Shown here one piece after another: positions 8,329 through 18,217 of a stretch of 64,000 bases of DNA. The stretch lies in assembly GCF_048213115.1 (NCBI RefSeq), contig NZ_CP172404.1, forward strand, positions 2,914,001-2,978,000, written 5' to 3'. Numbering within the stretch: position 1 is the stretch's first letter; each line of letters begins with the position of its first letter. The DNA is from Niveibacterium terrae (lineage in GTDB: Bacteria > Pseudomonadota > Gammaproteobacteria > Burkholderiales > Rhodocyclaceae). Made by a program: the position numbers and the translations under genes. A model generated the notes under the pieces. That model was not told the origin of the DNA. It worked only from the letters and a program-made list of their open reading frames with translations, and searched no databases.

Positions 8329-10500
8329 CTAGTGACGAGGCGAAGCGGAATGGCTGTTGATGTAGCTGGCCAGGGCCTTGTCGGTTTTCAGGATGTGCTG
8401 AGTCAGCCAGTCACGGACAAAAGTGATCAGCTCCGCACCGACAGGCTCTCCCGCCACAAAACGCTGTTTGTATTCAAGCGCGCGCTTGACCAGATCATCG
8501 TGCAAGGCGAGATGCGAGCGACTCTCCGGATAGTTATACTTTTTCATCAAGCTGGCTTCGTGCGCGAAGTGAAACTGCGTGTATTCGAGGAGATCATCCA
8601 GGACACGGCCGATTTTTTGCTCGGTCCCCGTCCTGTGCAGCGCTTCGTTGAGTTCGTTGAACAAGCCAACCAGACGCCGGTGCTGGGTGTCGATCGAGAC
8701 TTCGCCCACCATCAGGCGCGGCGACCACTCCAGAGCAACGGCATGGGGAGCCCCTTCATCGCTCTGTGAATCGCCGGAAGAGCTGACCTGAAAGCGCAGA
8801 GCCTGATGCGCAAGCGCCTCCGCGGTGCGATCGGCTTTGGCGGCGACTTGCGACGCGCCATCGACCATTTTGACGGCCTGTTCGGTAATCTCGATCGACT
8901 GAGTCACGATATTGACAACATTGCTGGCGTTGGCGACTTCGGCGCTGACAACCCGGCTGAACTCCTCCATCTTGCCAAAGGCCCTATCCGCCTCCAGCCG
9001 AAAGTCCGCGAGCAAGCTCGCCGTCTTGTTCGCGGAATCGACGCCGAATTGGACAACGGGAAGGGCGGAATCCATCTCGCGGACAACATCGAGAACCTTG
9101 GCCTGGATATTCTTTATCGTCGTCGCGATATCGTGAGTCGCTCCGCTCGTCCTTCCCGAGAGCTTTCTGACTTCATCGGCAACGACGGCAAAACCTCTCC
9201 CATATTCACCGGCTCGCGCCGCCTCGATGGCCGCATTCAAAGCCAGAAGATTGGTCTGTTCGGCGATTTCCTGGATTGTCACAACGACGCTGCCGACCGC
9301 GCGCGCCTGGTCCGCAAGAACCTGGACATCTTTTGACGACTGCGCCATGATCAGAGAAACCTGATTCATTCCCTCCGTCGTCCCTCCCATCATGTTCTCA
9401 CCCTCTTGAGAGCGCGAAGCTATTGATCGGCTGCTCGCCTCCGTCTCGCGAGCGAGATCGAACAAGTGCTGCATCTGCATCTGCATCCGCTCGACAACGG
9501 ACAACACCTCGTCAAAGGTGTCCTTCTGCAAAGAGAGCCGGGCTCCCATGCTCGACGCCTCCGAGGTCAGGGTTGCCATGTCGGTCGACAGCACTCGAGA
9601 ATTCTTGGCCATCTCGCTGACCAGCATATCGAGCTGCCCGCGCATTCCCTCGAGAGCCGAGAGCATGCTCCCGGCCGGAGCGGAGCCGTTCTCGACAAGC
9701 GTGACGAGGTCGCCCGAAGCGATTCGCTTTGTCGCGTCCAACGCGGTGCTGACCTCCCCCCCCAGCTCGTTCAAGATTCGCCGCCGCGCAAGCAACGCAA
9801 CCGCTAGGGTCAAGATCGAAATCCCAATGGTGAGGACCGCTATCAGCTTGGCCACCCTCCCCCCCTGGGCATCCAGATCATCGATGTAGAGGCCACTGCC
9901 GACGATCCAACCCCAAGGAGCGAAGCTCTTGACGTAGGAGAGCTTGGGATAGAGCTCCTGACTCACTCCGCCTTCTTTTCTGGGCTTGGGCCATTCATAG
10001 GTGACAAAGCCTTCGCCGTGGCGTTTGGTGACGGACACGAAGGCCTGAAACAGATTGACCTTGTTGAGGCCTTCGCGTTGCCGGCCATCGACCGAATACA
10101 TCTCGGTCGCCTTCAGGAAGCTCTCCTTGTCCAGCAACTGCCCGTTCAAGGCCGGAACGGTCGGATGCATGATCATCCTGGCGAAGGGTTCGCCCTGATC
10201 GTTGATCCAAAAGTACTCGGTTCCAAAGTATCTCAAGGCAGACAGGCTCTTTTTCGCCTCATCCTGCGCCTGTTGGCGCGAAAGCTGCCCAGCCGCTTCG
10301 AGCGCCTGATAGCGCTGTAACACTCCCGTGGCCAGCTCGACCACGGACATCAGCTGCGTCTCCTTATCCGAGCGGAGGTTGTTAACTATCGTCTGCTGAG
10401 CGAAGACTCCGAGAAAAATGAAACCAAGAAGAGATACGGCAGGAGCAACAAGCAAGCGAACCCTCAACGAGCCCCTTCCGAACAGAGCGCCAACGATCAT
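8329..10500 (-). CDS. Methyl-accepting chemotaxis protein with Cache sensor and C-terminal bacteriohemerythrin domain
   Basis: A 723-residue transmembrane chemoreceptor. Transmembrane helix 1 spans about residues 10-32. It is followed by a periplasmic single-Cache (sCache_2-like) domain with YFWINDQGEPFARM. Transmembrane helix 2 lies near 205-225, then a HAMP-like linker and the cytoplasmic signalling hairpin with EIAEQTNLLALNAAIEAAR at the tip. From about residue 589 there is a hemerythrin domain with all seven di-iron ligands in register: His607, His644, Glu648, His663, His667, His702 and Asp707. The hemerythrin should bind O2 or NO through a di-iron centre and make the receptor an aerotaxis sensor (inference from DcrH-type proteins). 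A strong GGAGAAGG precedes the ATG. Confidence 0.92.
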   Translation of the reverse strand: MIVGALFGRGSLRVRLLVAPAVSLLGFIFLGVFAQQTIVNNLRSDKETQLMSVVELATGVLQRYQALEAAGQLSRQQAQDEAKKSLSALRYFGTEYFWINDQGEPFARMIMHPTVPALNGQLLDKESFLKATEMYSVDGRQREGLNKVNLFQAFVSVTKRHGEGFVTYEWPKPRKEGGVSQELYPKLSYVKSFAPWGWIVGSGLYIDDLDAQGGRVAKLIAVLTIGISILTLAVALLARRRILNELGGEVSTALDATKRIASGDLVTLVENGSAPAGSMLSALEGMRGQLDMLVSEMAKNSRVLSTDMATLTSEASSMGARLSLQKDTFDEVLSVVERMQMQMQHLFDLARETEASSRSIASRSQEGENMMGGTTEGMNQVSLIMAQSSKDVQVLADQARAVGSVVVTIQEIAEQTNLLALNAAIEAARAGEYGRGFAVVADEVRKLSGRTSGATHDIATTIKNIQAKVLDVVREMDSALPVVQFGVDSANKTASLLADFRLEADRAFGKMEEFSRVVSAEVANASNVVNIVTQSIEITEQAVKMVDGASQVAAKADRTAEALAHQALRFQVSSSGDSQSDEGAPHAVALEWSPRLMVGEVSIDTQHRRLVGLFNELNEALHRTGTEQKIGRVLDDLLEYTQFHFAHEASLMKKYNYPESRSHLALHDDLVKRALEYKQRFVAGEPVGAELITFVRDWLTQHILKTDKALASYINSHSASPRH

Positions 10501-10755
10501 CGCCTTCTCCCTGCATGGTTTCAGGAACCGCAGACAACAAAGCCACCGAAAGGGCTCTGGAGTCCCACCGCATCACTGTGTATAGCCTGCCACGACTGCA
10601 TTCACCATCCGGGGAAGACCCACTCATGGCCGAGATCAAAACCTTGCTCCATCGCAGCTCTCTTTGCCTCGTCCCATTCCCGCCCTAGCTGCCGACCAGA
10701 CATCGCAACAGGCTGGTAGTTCAAGTCAGGAGCGACGATAAGACACAGCCAGAAT

Positions 10756-11706
10756 TCATCCGGCGACGGCCGAAGGCACGGCAGGCCTCATCATCTCGAC
10801 GAAACAACGCAGCCGGGCCGGATAAAAACGCGCATACGGATAGACCAGGCTCACCGGCAGAGGCTTGGCCTGCCACTGCGGGGCGAGCTGGACCAGGCGC
10901 CCGGCAGCCAGGTCGTCGGCCAGAACCCAGGCCGAACCGATGCCGACTCCCAGCCCCAACAGGACCGCGCTTCTCAATGCGTAGAGGCTGTCGGTACTCA
11001 TCCGCGGCGAGATCGCAAAGCGCTTGAGCTCGCCAGTCTGCGCATGGCGAAGACTCACCTCATTGCGGTAGTAGGTGCGCAGCGCCAGCCAAGGCAGAGT
11101 GGCCAGATCGGCCGCGTGCTCGGGGGGCGGCGCTCCGTTCAACAGGGAAGGCGCCGCGACGACGATGCGCGGCACCTCGGTCAGCTTGATCGCCACCAGG
11201 CCCGGATCGCTCACCTCTCCGACCTGGATCGCACAGTCAATGCCGGCCGCGATGAAATCCTGGATCGCGCGGTCGTCGTGGAGCGTCCACTCGACGCTCA
11301 TCCGCGGATAGCGTTTCAGATATTCGGCCAGCGGCGTGACCAGCCGCTCCTGGCCGAAGGCGTGCGGCGCCAACACCCTCAGCACGCCCTCGGGCTCTTC
11401 GCCCGCGCCGCGCAGATCGGATTCAAAAGCGGCCCAGCTTGCCAGCAGCTCCTTGGCCCGCTCGTAGCAGCGCTCCCCGTCCACGGTCAGCCTCATCGTG
11501 TGGGTCGTCCGCTGCAACAGGCGCAGACCCAGCGACCGCTCCAGCGTCTGCAGGCGCCGGCTGACCGTCGGCTGGGAGCTCCCCAGCTGAGCCGCGGCCG
11601 CCGAGAGGCTGCCCGCCTCGACGATGCGGACAAAAGTCTGCATCAAATCAATCCTGTCGCCAGAGCTGGAAGCGGCGGGACGGGGCTGATCAGAAGAAGC
11701 GTTCAT
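10756..11706 (-). CDS. LysR-family transcriptional regulator
   Basis: About 316 residues. An N-terminal winged helix-turn-helix (FVRIVEAGSLSAAAAQLGSS, then QPTVSRRLQTLERSLG) is followed by an effector-binding domain of the CrgA-like clade. The ATG at 11706, preceded by AAGG, is preferred over two upstream in-frame starts. It is divergent from an MFS transporter gene 108 bases away, the usual arrangement in which a LysR protein controls the neighbouring exporter. The shared intergenic region (11707-11814) is therefore the likely operator. Confidence 0.88.
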   Translation of the reverse strand: MNASSDQPRPAASSSGDRIDLMQTFVRIVEAGSLSAAAAQLGSSQPTVSRRLQTLERSLGLRLLQRTTHTMRLTVDGERCYERAKELLASWAAFESDLRGAGEEPEGVLRVLAPHAFGQERLVTPLAEYLKRYPRMSVEWTLHDDRAIQDFIAAGIDCAIQVGEVSDPGLVAIKLTEVPRIVVAAPSLLNGAPPPEHAADLATLPWLALRTYYRNEVSLRHAQTGELKRFAISPRMSTDSLYALRSAVLLGLGVGIGSAWVLADDLAAGRLVQLAPQWQAKPLPVSLVYPYARFYPARLRCFVEMMRPAVPSAVAG

Positions 11707-11814
11707 AGGCCTTGTCATACGGAAAATGTATAACAAATCTTCCGGATGCGGCACTACCGATTGCAAGACTTAAGCACCAAACTCCGCCCCATCGAAGAGC
11801 AACCGGAGTTAGCG

Positions 11815-13071
11815 ATGTCTTTCATCCAATATTCGCATGACGGCCAGGCCGCCCTGAGCCCAAACCGGCTCGAAACCCTCAGCGCCCTGCCGACCACCGC
11901 TGAGCCCTCATCGCGCCAGGTCTTTCTTTTGGCCTCGGGAGCCGGACTGGCCGTCGCCTCCCTGTACTACAGCCAGCCCATGCTCGGCATCCTCGCGAGC
12001 GCGATCGGCGCCAGCAGCGGCGCGATCGGCTGGGTTCCCACGCTGACCCAGCTGGGCTATGCGCTGGGTATCCTGCTCCTCGTCCCGCTCGGCGACCGGC
12101 ACGATAGACGCAGCATCATCCTGGTCAAATCCGCACTGCTGGTCGCGGCGTTGCTGGCCTGCGCGCTCTCCCCCTCGCTGCCGATGTTGCTGCTTGCCAG
12201 CCTGGCCGTGGGACTGACCGCCACCCTCGCCCAGGACATCGTGCCTGCCGCGGCCACCCTTGCCCCCGCGGAGCAGAGAGGAAAGATCGTCGGCACCGTG
12301 ATGACCGGTCTGCTGCTGGGAATCCTGCTCTCGCGAGTGATCAGCGGCTTCGTCGCCGAGCACTTCGGCTGGCCAGCGATATTCCTGCTCGCTGCCGCCG
12401 CGGTCGCGCTGATCGGCATCGCGGCCTGGCGCGCCCTGCCCCGATTTTCACCGACCACCCAATTGCCCTATCGGGCCCTGCTGGCCTCGCTGCTCGATCT
12501 GCTGCGCCGGCACAAGGCCCTGCGCCAGGCAGCGCTTGCCCAAGGCCTGCTCTCGATGGGTTTCAGCGCCTTCTGGTCCTGTCTGGCCGTCATGCTGCAC
12601 GCCGAGCCCTTCCACTTGGGTAGCGCGGTCGCAGGATCCTTCGGCCTGGCCGGCGCCGCGGGCGCTCTGGTCGCTCCGCTGGCAGGCCAGCTGACCGACC
12701 GCAAGGGGCCGGACTTGGTGACCCGCCTCGGCACCGCGCTGAGCGCTCTGTCCTTCGCGGCCCTGTGTCTGAGCCCTCTGCTGTCGCCAAACGGGCAGCT
12801 GTGGCTGCTCGGCTGCGGCGCCATCGCCTTCGATCTGGGCGTGCAGGCTTCGCTAATCGCGCACCAAAGCATCGTCTACAGCATCGAGCCGGGCGCGCGC
12901 AGCCGTCTGAATGCGGTGCTCTTCGTCGGCATGTTCATCGGCATGGCCGCGGGCTCCGCTCTGGGCTGCGCTCTGCTCGCGCACTTCGGCTGGATCGCCG
13001 TGACCGGTCTGGCCACGGTTGCCTCGCTGGCGGCATTCGCGGTCCGGCTCGGCTCCCCCACACAAGCCTGA
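11815..13071 (+). CDS. MFS transporter
   Basis: A 418-residue inner-membrane protein with about 12 hydrophobic helices. The signature loop between helices 2 and 3 reads PLGDRHDRRSIIL, and a related loop AGQLTDRKGPDL occurs in the second half. The text LYYSQPMLGIL in the first helix is typical of the Bcr/YnfM-like drug or metabolite efflux group; the substrate is unknown. The ATG at 11815 has GGAG seven bases upstream; an earlier in-frame ATG at 11746 lacks one. It is divergent from, and probably regulated by, the adjacent LysR gene. Confidence 0.88.
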   Translation: MSFIQYSHDGQAALSPNRLETLSALPTTAEPSSRQVFLLASGAGLAVASLYYSQPMLGILASAIGASSGAIGWVPTLTQLGYALGILLLVPLGDRHDRRSIILVKSALLVAALLACALSPSLPMLLLASLAVGLTATLAQDIVPAAATLAPAEQRGKIVGTVMTGLLLGILLSRVISGFVAEHFGWPAIFLLAAAAVALIGIAAWRALPRFSPTTQLPYRALLASLLDLLRRHKALRQAALAQGLLSMGFSAFWSCLAVMLHAEPFHLGSAVAGSFGLAGAAGALVAPLAGQLTDRKGPDLVTRLGTALSALSFAALCLSPLLSPNGQLWLLGCGAIAFDLGVQASLIAHQSIVYSIEPGARSRLNAVLFVGMFIGMAAGSALGCALLAHFGWIAVTGLATVASLAAFAVRLGSPTQA

Positions 13072-13092
13072 GAACGGCTAAGCGCCAAACAG

Positions 13093-13124
13093 CAAGGGCC
13101 GATCCCCCGCGGGACCGGCCCTTG
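13093..13124. terminator. Hairpin terminator between MFS gene and dodecin
   Basis: A 13-14 bp near-perfect stem (CAAGGGCCG.TCCC pairing with GGGA.CGGCCCTTG) with a four-base CCGC loop, followed by only two T on either side. It lies between two converging genes and could stop transcription from both directions. Confidence 0.6.
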
Positions 13125-13161
13125 TTCATCACACCCAAAACGCTTTTGCTGTCGCAGGCGA

Positions 13162-13374
13162 TCAGTGCGAGTCGAGCCGAAAACCGATCTTGACCGTGAC
13201 CTGGAAGTGGGCAACCTTGCCATCGACGACATGGCCACGGGTTTCGACCACTTCGAACCACTCGATGTGCTTGATCGACTTGGCGGCGGTCTCGATCGCA
13301 TTGCGGATGGCTTCATCAGAACTCTGCGCCGAAGAACCGACAACATCGATGAGCTTATAGACGTGATCCGACAT
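13162..13374 (-). CDS. Dodecin family flavin-binding protein
   Basis: A 70-residue protein matching dodecin in length and text: MSDHVYKLIDVVGSS at the start, then a helix with A...AI..A, the WFEV.ETRG.V segment carrying the flavin-stacking tryptophan, and a final strand FQVTVKIGFRLD. Dodecins form hollow dodecamers that store or buffer riboflavin/FMN. It is transcribed alone and faces the MFS gene across a hairpin terminator. Confidence 0.93.
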   Translation of the reverse strand: MSDHVYKLIDVVGSSAQSSDEAIRNAIETAAKSIKHIEWFEVVETRGHVVDGKVAHFQVTVKIGFRLDSH

Positions 13375-13527
13375 GGCTTTGCCCTCTCATTCCGGACGAG
13401 CAAGGGCTCGCCCGCATCCGCTGATGTATAGATCCGGAGCGGACCGAAGGCCAGACCTGATCGACGGCCACAGTGACAAGCCCCACCGACGGAAAGGATT
13501 CGTAAAGCGCGCTCGGAGCTTACGGTC

Positions 13528-14487
13528 TTAATCTGGCAAGGGTCTTGCGGCAGCACAGGCCAGTTCCTCTGCGCTCAAAAAGAAGTCTTTGTTATCGGTG
13601 AGCCGGTCAAGCGCCAGTTCGATAAAGCGTCGCACCCGTTCCGGGACGGCAGCTCGGCTACCGTAGTAGGCGTACAGACTGTAGTTGTCCGCCACATGAT
13701 CGACCAGCAAGGGTACAAGTCTTCCTGCCCGGATCAGAGCAGCCGCGCTTGGCGCGGCAAGCTGGCCGATCACCTCGCCGGCCAGTATCGTCCGCAGCTC
13801 GAAGGCCTCGTCGTTGGTGCAAAACGCTGGTTTGACAGGCTGGTCCTGAATGCTGTCTCCAACTTTCACGCTCCAGGGCACGACGCGGCCATCCGAGGCC
13901 CGGCGAAAGGCACTGCAGCGATGGCTGGCGAGATCGAAAAGCGTCTGCGGCGCGCCGTATTTCTTCAGATAAGAGGGGGCTGCGCAGATGATCAGCTGCA
14001 AGGGGAGCAAGCGACGGGCTATCAGCCCCTCCTGCGGCGCATGCCCCAAACGAAAACCGACATCGACGCGCTCTTCCACCCAGTTGGATATGCGGTCATC
14101 GAACTGCAGGTCAGGCTGAACTTCCGGATAGAGTCGGATGTACTCATCCAGAACCGGACCGATGATCGATTGAAATACGGTGCGAGGCCCCGTGATGCGC
14201 AGCGGACCGGCAATGTCTATTTGGGTCTGTCGCACCGTCAGCAAGGCTTGCTGCAAACCGATCAATGCCGGCTGAGCCGCTTCCAGGAAGCGTTGCCCTT
14301 CTTCCGTGAGCGACATGCTCCGCGTCGTGCGATGAAACAGACGGACGCCGAGGTAGGCCTCCAGTTGCCTCAAGGCCTTGCTTGCAGCCTGCGGCGAGAT
14401 TTCCTGGGCTTCGGCCGCTTTGCTCAAGCTGCCCAGCTCAACAGCCCTCACGAAAGTGGTGATTGAGCGCACTTCATTGATCGACAC
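13528..14487 (-). CDS. LysR-family transcriptional regulator
   Basis: A 319-residue regulator with an N-terminal helix-turn-helix (FVRAVELGSLSKAAEAQEIS, then PQAASKALRQLE) and a CrgA-like effector domain. It is divergent from the iron-type alcohol dehydrogenase gene, with a 130-base AT-rich intergenic region (14488-14617). The obvious inference is that it controls the four-gene dehydrogenase/SDR/hydrolase set on the other side. Confidence 0.9.
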   Translation of the reverse strand: MSINEVRSITTFVRAVELGSLSKAAEAQEISPQAASKALRQLEAYLGVRLFHRTTRSMSLTEEGQRFLEAAQPALIGLQQALLTVRQTQIDIAGPLRITGPRTVFQSIIGPVLDEYIRLYPEVQPDLQFDDRISNWVEERVDVGFRLGHAPQEGLIARRLLPLQLIICAAPSYLKKYGAPQTLFDLASHRCSAFRRASDGRVVPWSVKVGDSIQDQPVKPAFCTNDEAFELRTILAGEVIGQLAAPSAAALIRAGRLVPLLVDHVADNYSLYAYYGSRAAVPERVRRFIELALDRLTDNKDFFLSAEELACAAARPLPD

Positions 14488-14617
14488 AACTCCTCCGTCG
14501 CTTTATTTGTACTTTTTGGTTGTAAATCATTCAAAGCCTATCCGTCTAGTTCGATGTTTATCTGAAACCTAAAGTGCAGTCCTTCAAGTCTTTCCTCTCA
14601 AGCATCAGGAGACACAG

Positions 14618-15766
14618 ATGGACAACTTCACTTTTTTCAATCCGACCAAGATCGACTTCGGCATCGACAAGGAACAGCAGATCGGCCGCCACCTCGCCGA
14701 GCACGGCATCAAGAAGGTGCTGCTGACCTACGGCAGCGACCGCATCAAGCGTGACGGCCTGTTCGCCACCGTGACCCATAGCCTCGCCGCGCAAGGCATC
14801 GCCTTCGTCGAATGCGGCGGCATCGTCAGCAACCCTGTGATTTCAAAGGTGCGCGAAGGGATCGCACTGGCGCGAACGCATCAGGTCGAGGCCATTCTGG
14901 CCGTTGGCGGCGGCTCCGTGCTGGACAGCTCCAAAGCGATTGCCGCCGGCGTGATGCATGACGGAGACGTTTGGGATCTCTTCATCGGCAAAGCCACCAT
15001 CCAGGCCGCGCTGCCGATCTTCGACGTGCTGACGCTTGCCGCCACCGGCAGCGAGATGAACAACGGCGCCGTGGTTACCAACGAAGAGACGAAGGAGAAG
15101 TTCGCGATCGGCTCCGTGCATACCTTCCCCAAGGTCTCGATCGTCAATCCCGCGCTGATGCAGACCGTCTCGCGCGACTACCTTGTGTACTCGGCTGCGG
15201 ACATCATCGCCCACGCCATCGAAGGCTATTTCACCGCCACCGTGCAGCCGCGTTTTCACTCGCGCATGGTCGAAGCGATCATCAACACGGTGATCGAGAC
15301 CACCGGAATCCTGCTGGTGGATCCCGCGAACTATCCGGCACGCGCCGAGTTTGCGTGGGCTTCGACCCAGGCGCTAAACGGTCTGATCTATTCGGGGACC
15401 GCGGGCTTCGGCTACCCGAACCATATGATCGAACACTCGCTCTCGGCGCTCTTCAGCGTGCCGCACGGAGCTGGCCTGTCGGTCGTGATGCCGGCCTGGA
15501 TGAAGTGGTACCACGGCCGCAATCCCGAACAGTTCAAGCGCTTCGCGAAGCAGGTCTTCGGCCTGCCGACGGCGGAAGAAGGTATAGCCGCGCTGGAAAA
15601 GTGGTTCGACTCGATCGGCACGCCGACCCGCCTGTCGCAACTGGGCATCACCGAAGCCGAGCTGCCGGCCATTCTCGAAAACCTGAAGGGCAATGCAGCC
15701 TGGTTTGGCTTGGCCGAAACCTACACGCAAAGCGTGTTGGCCGAGATTCTGAAGCGCGCGCTCTAA
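14618..15766 (+). CDS. Iron-containing (group III) alcohol dehydrogenase, YqhD/BDH-like
   Basis: A 382-residue NAD(P)H-dependent alcohol dehydrogenase/aldehyde reductase. The nucleotide-binding glycines are GGGSVLDSSK (residues 97-106). The four metal ligands keep the YqhD spacing: Asp195, His199, His269 and His283. Family members reduce a wide range of aldehydes and often protect against reactive carbonyls. An AGGAGA site precedes the ATG. It heads a same-strand group with an SDR 40 bases downstream. Confidence 0.92.
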   Translation: MDNFTFFNPTKIDFGIDKEQQIGRHLAEHGIKKVLLTYGSDRIKRDGLFATVTHSLAAQGIAFVECGGIVSNPVISKVREGIALARTHQVEAILAVGGGSVLDSSKAIAAGVMHDGDVWDLFIGKATIQAALPIFDVLTLAATGSEMNNGAVVTNEETKEKFAIGSVHTFPKVSIVNPALMQTVSRDYLVYSAADIIAHAIEGYFTATVQPRFHSRMVEAIINTVIETTGILLVDPANYPARAEFAWASTQALNGLIYSGTAGFGYPNHMIEHSLSALFSVPHGAGLSVVMPAWMKWYHGRNPEQFKRFAKQVFGLPTAEEGIAALEKWFDSIGTPTRLSQLGITEAELPAILENLKGNAAWFGLAETYTQSVLAEILKRAL

Positions 15767-15806
15767 GTCGAACACGAACCGAAACCATCAAACCAGGAGA
15801 ATTGCC

Positions 15807-16640
15807 ATGAACAAGGAAGTCATCGTCATCATTGGCGCCGGCGGTATCGGTGTCGCGATCGCGCGTCGGCAGGGCTTCGGCCGCACCGTGCTACTGGCGG
15901 ATTTCAACGAGACCACGCTGGCCAGCGCCGCGCAATCGATGCGAGACGCCGGCTATGCGGTCGAGACACAGCCGGTCGACGTGAGCTCGCGAGAGTCGGT
16001 CAAGGCGCTGGCGGCAAAGGCTGCGGCGCTCGGCAGCGTGATGCAGGTGATCAACACCGCCGGTCTGTCCCCCAATATGGCGCCGATCGAAGACGTGCTG
16101 AAAGTTGACCTCTACGGCACGGCGGTGGTGTTCGACGAGTTCGGCCAGGTCATCGCCCCGGGAGGCTCTGGACTGATCATCTCCAGCATGGCCGGGCACA
16201 TGATGCCGGCCCTTCCGCCCGAGCAGGATCAGGCGCTGCTTCACACCCCCACCGAGGAACTGCTGGCCCTGCCCTTCCTGCAGGCAGACGTGATCCCGAA
16301 CACCGTGGTCGCCTACATGATCGCCAAGCGTGCCAACCACCTGCGCGTTCAGGCTTCCGCGATCAGTTGGGGCGAGCGCGGTGCGCGCGTCAACTCGATC
16401 AGCCCGGGCATCGTCGTCACCCCGCTGGCGCTGCACGAACTCAACTCCGAGATTGGCGGCATGTACCGCGCCATGATTGACGCTTCGCCCGCCAAGCGCA
16501 TGGCGCCCCCCGATGAGATCGCCATTGCCGCGTCCTTCCTGCTCGGTCCGGATGCCGCGTTCATCACCGGCAGCGATCTGCTGATCGACGGTGGCGTCAT
16601 CGCTTCGATGAAGACCGGAGCGCTTGCGACCCCGGCTTGA
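15807..16640 (+). CDS. Short-chain dehydrogenase/reductase (classical SDR)
   Basis: A 277-residue SDR. The Rossmann motif is written GAGGIG (residues 10-15) in place of the usual TGxxxGIG, an unusual spacing in which the loop is shortened. The active site has Ser126/Ser127, Tyr170 and Lys174 (YMIAK), and the C-terminus has the typical NSISPG and GSDLLIDGG segments. AGGAGA precedes the start. It lies directly after the alcohol dehydrogenase and probably shares its operon; its substrate is unknown. Confidence 0.88.
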   Translation: MNKEVIVIIGAGGIGVAIARRQGFGRTVLLADFNETTLASAAQSMRDAGYAVETQPVDVSSRESVKALAAKAAALGSVMQVINTAGLSPNMAPIEDVLKVDLYGTAVVFDEFGQVIAPGGSGLIISSMAGHMMPALPPEQDQALLHTPTEELLALPFLQADVIPNTVVAYMIAKRANHLRVQASAISWGERGARVNSISPGIVVTPLALHELNSEIGGMYRAMIDASPAKRMAPPDEIAIAASFLLGPDAAFITGSDLLIDGGVIASMKTGALATPA

Positions 16641-16693
16641 CCCAATCCATCGCGGCGGCTCGCGGTCGCCGCGATGAATTTAAAAAATAAAGA

Positions 16694-18190
16694 ATGAAAA
16701 ACTTGCATCGAACATTTTCACCCTGCGCACCGGGCGGCGGCTTCGCCGCACGCATCCTGGGCCAGACGCTGCTTGCGCTGGCCTTCACCAGCACTGTCGC
16801 AACGGCCAATGCCGCGACGAGCATGAAGCTTGCGCTCCCGACGGCTAGGCTGGCCCCCGCAACCGGCACAGCCATGAGTGCAACGCCGATCTCCCTGCAA
16901 GCCAGTGGCTATGTCGAGGAGGAATACTTCGTCCACGGCAAGGCCAAGCGCTATCGCATCGCCGACACCCTGCGCGATGCGCAGTTAATCGACTCCGGAC
17001 ATCCTTACCTCACCCGTGTGCTGGTCCGCCGGCCGATCGATCCGGCCCGTTTCAACGGCACCGTCGTGGTCGAGTGGCTCAATGTTTCGCTGAACCAGGA
17101 TATCGACTTCGTGTTCGGCGCTACGCGGGAGCTGCTGCTGCGCGAAGGTTATGCCTGGATTGGCGTAAGCACCCAGCGAAATGGTGTCGAGGCGATGAAA
17201 AAATGGAATCCGGCGCGCTATCGCACCCTCAGCGTAGCTGCGTCCAATATCGACCCGACCAATGGCAAGGAGATCGACCCAGCCGATCCCAAGATCATGG
17301 CCGTAGGCGGAGATGTGCTGGCCTGGGACATCTTCTCGCAAGTCGGCAAGCAGGCGAAGCGCAAATCGTCCGGACTGCTGGGCGGCCTGCACGCCAAACG
17401 ACTGATTGCGGCCGCCGAGTCGCAATCGACACTGAAGGTCTCCACCTACTACAACAGCATCCAGCCTCTGCATCAGGTGTACGACGGCTTCCTGTTCTAT
17501 GACCGTAGCGGCAGCTTGCGCACGGACGTCAAGGCAAAAACGATCGCGATCGGCACCGAGATTTTCACGGCTTTGATGGGCTATGCACCTCAGGTGGATA
17601 CGGATCATCAACGCTGGTGGGAGATCAACGGCGCGTCGCACTTCTCGCTCGACGAAATCGAGCATTACGTCGATCCCTTCATCAAGCGCGATGCGGCATT
17701 TCGGGATGCGAACGGCCGGGCTCTCAGCCTTTCTGAGATCACTCGCAGCAAGGGCCCGTGCTCGCCGGACAGCATTTACAGCCGCGTACCGAATGGCGAT
17801 GTCATGAAGGCGGCCTTGCACGCCCTGAACGGCTGGATTGCCGACGGGCCTGCGCCTGCCAGCGCCCCCCGATTCGTGGTCGATGAGCAAAACAAGTATG
17901 TACGCGACGCCAACGGCCAGATCCTCGGCGGTATTCGTACCGCCGCGCAGGATGCGCCGATGGCAAGCAACGCGGGTATCGGCAGCGGTCCGTGGTTCTG
18001 CGGCCCGTCCGGCAACCACGTCGACTTCACGCCGGCGCAACTGTGCGAACGATACGGCAGCCATGCCGCCTACCTATCACGGGTGAAGGCCATCGTCAGC
18101 ACCAACGTGAGAGACGGCGTGCTCTTGCCCGAAGAAGCGAAACAGACGGTCGACGCAGCACAGGCGCTGGATTTCTCGTGCACGAACTGA
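16694..18190 (+). CDS. Secreted alpha/beta-hydrolase domain protein
   Basis: A 498-residue protein with a signal peptide: a hydrophobic stretch LLALAFTSTVATANA with probable cleavage after ANA at residue 40. The mature part resembles the bacterial alpha/beta hydrolase domain family of about 450-500 residues. The probable nucleophile is Ser243 in AAAESQSTL, replacing the usual GxSxG. Other conserved segments are VVVEWLNVS and WWEINGASHFS, the latter probably holding the catalytic His. Substrate is unknown, but the localisation is periplasmic or extracellular. It follows the SDR by 53 bases in the same direction. Confidence 0.75.
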   Translation: MKNLHRTFSPCAPGGGFAARILGQTLLALAFTSTVATANAATSMKLALPTARLAPATGTAMSATPISLQASGYVEEEYFVHGKAKRYRIADTLRDAQLIDSGHPYLTRVLVRRPIDPARFNGTVVVEWLNVSLNQDIDFVFGATRELLLREGYAWIGVSTQRNGVEAMKKWNPARYRTLSVAASNIDPTNGKEIDPADPKIMAVGGDVLAWDIFSQVGKQAKRKSSGLLGGLHAKRLIAAAESQSTLKVSTYYNSIQPLHQVYDGFLFYDRSGSLRTDVKAKTIAIGTEIFTALMGYAPQVDTDHQRWWEINGASHFSLDEIEHYVDPFIKRDAAFRDANGRALSLSEITRSKGPCSPDSIYSRVPNGDVMKAALHALNGWIADGPAPASAPRFVVDEQNKYVRDANGQILGGIRTAAQDAPMASNAGIGSGPWFCGPSGNHVDFTPAQLCERYGSHAAYLSRVKAIVSTNVRDGVLLPEEAKQTVDAAQALDFSCTN

Positions 18191-18217
18191 CGACCCCGAA
18201 CCATTGAAAGGACGGTC

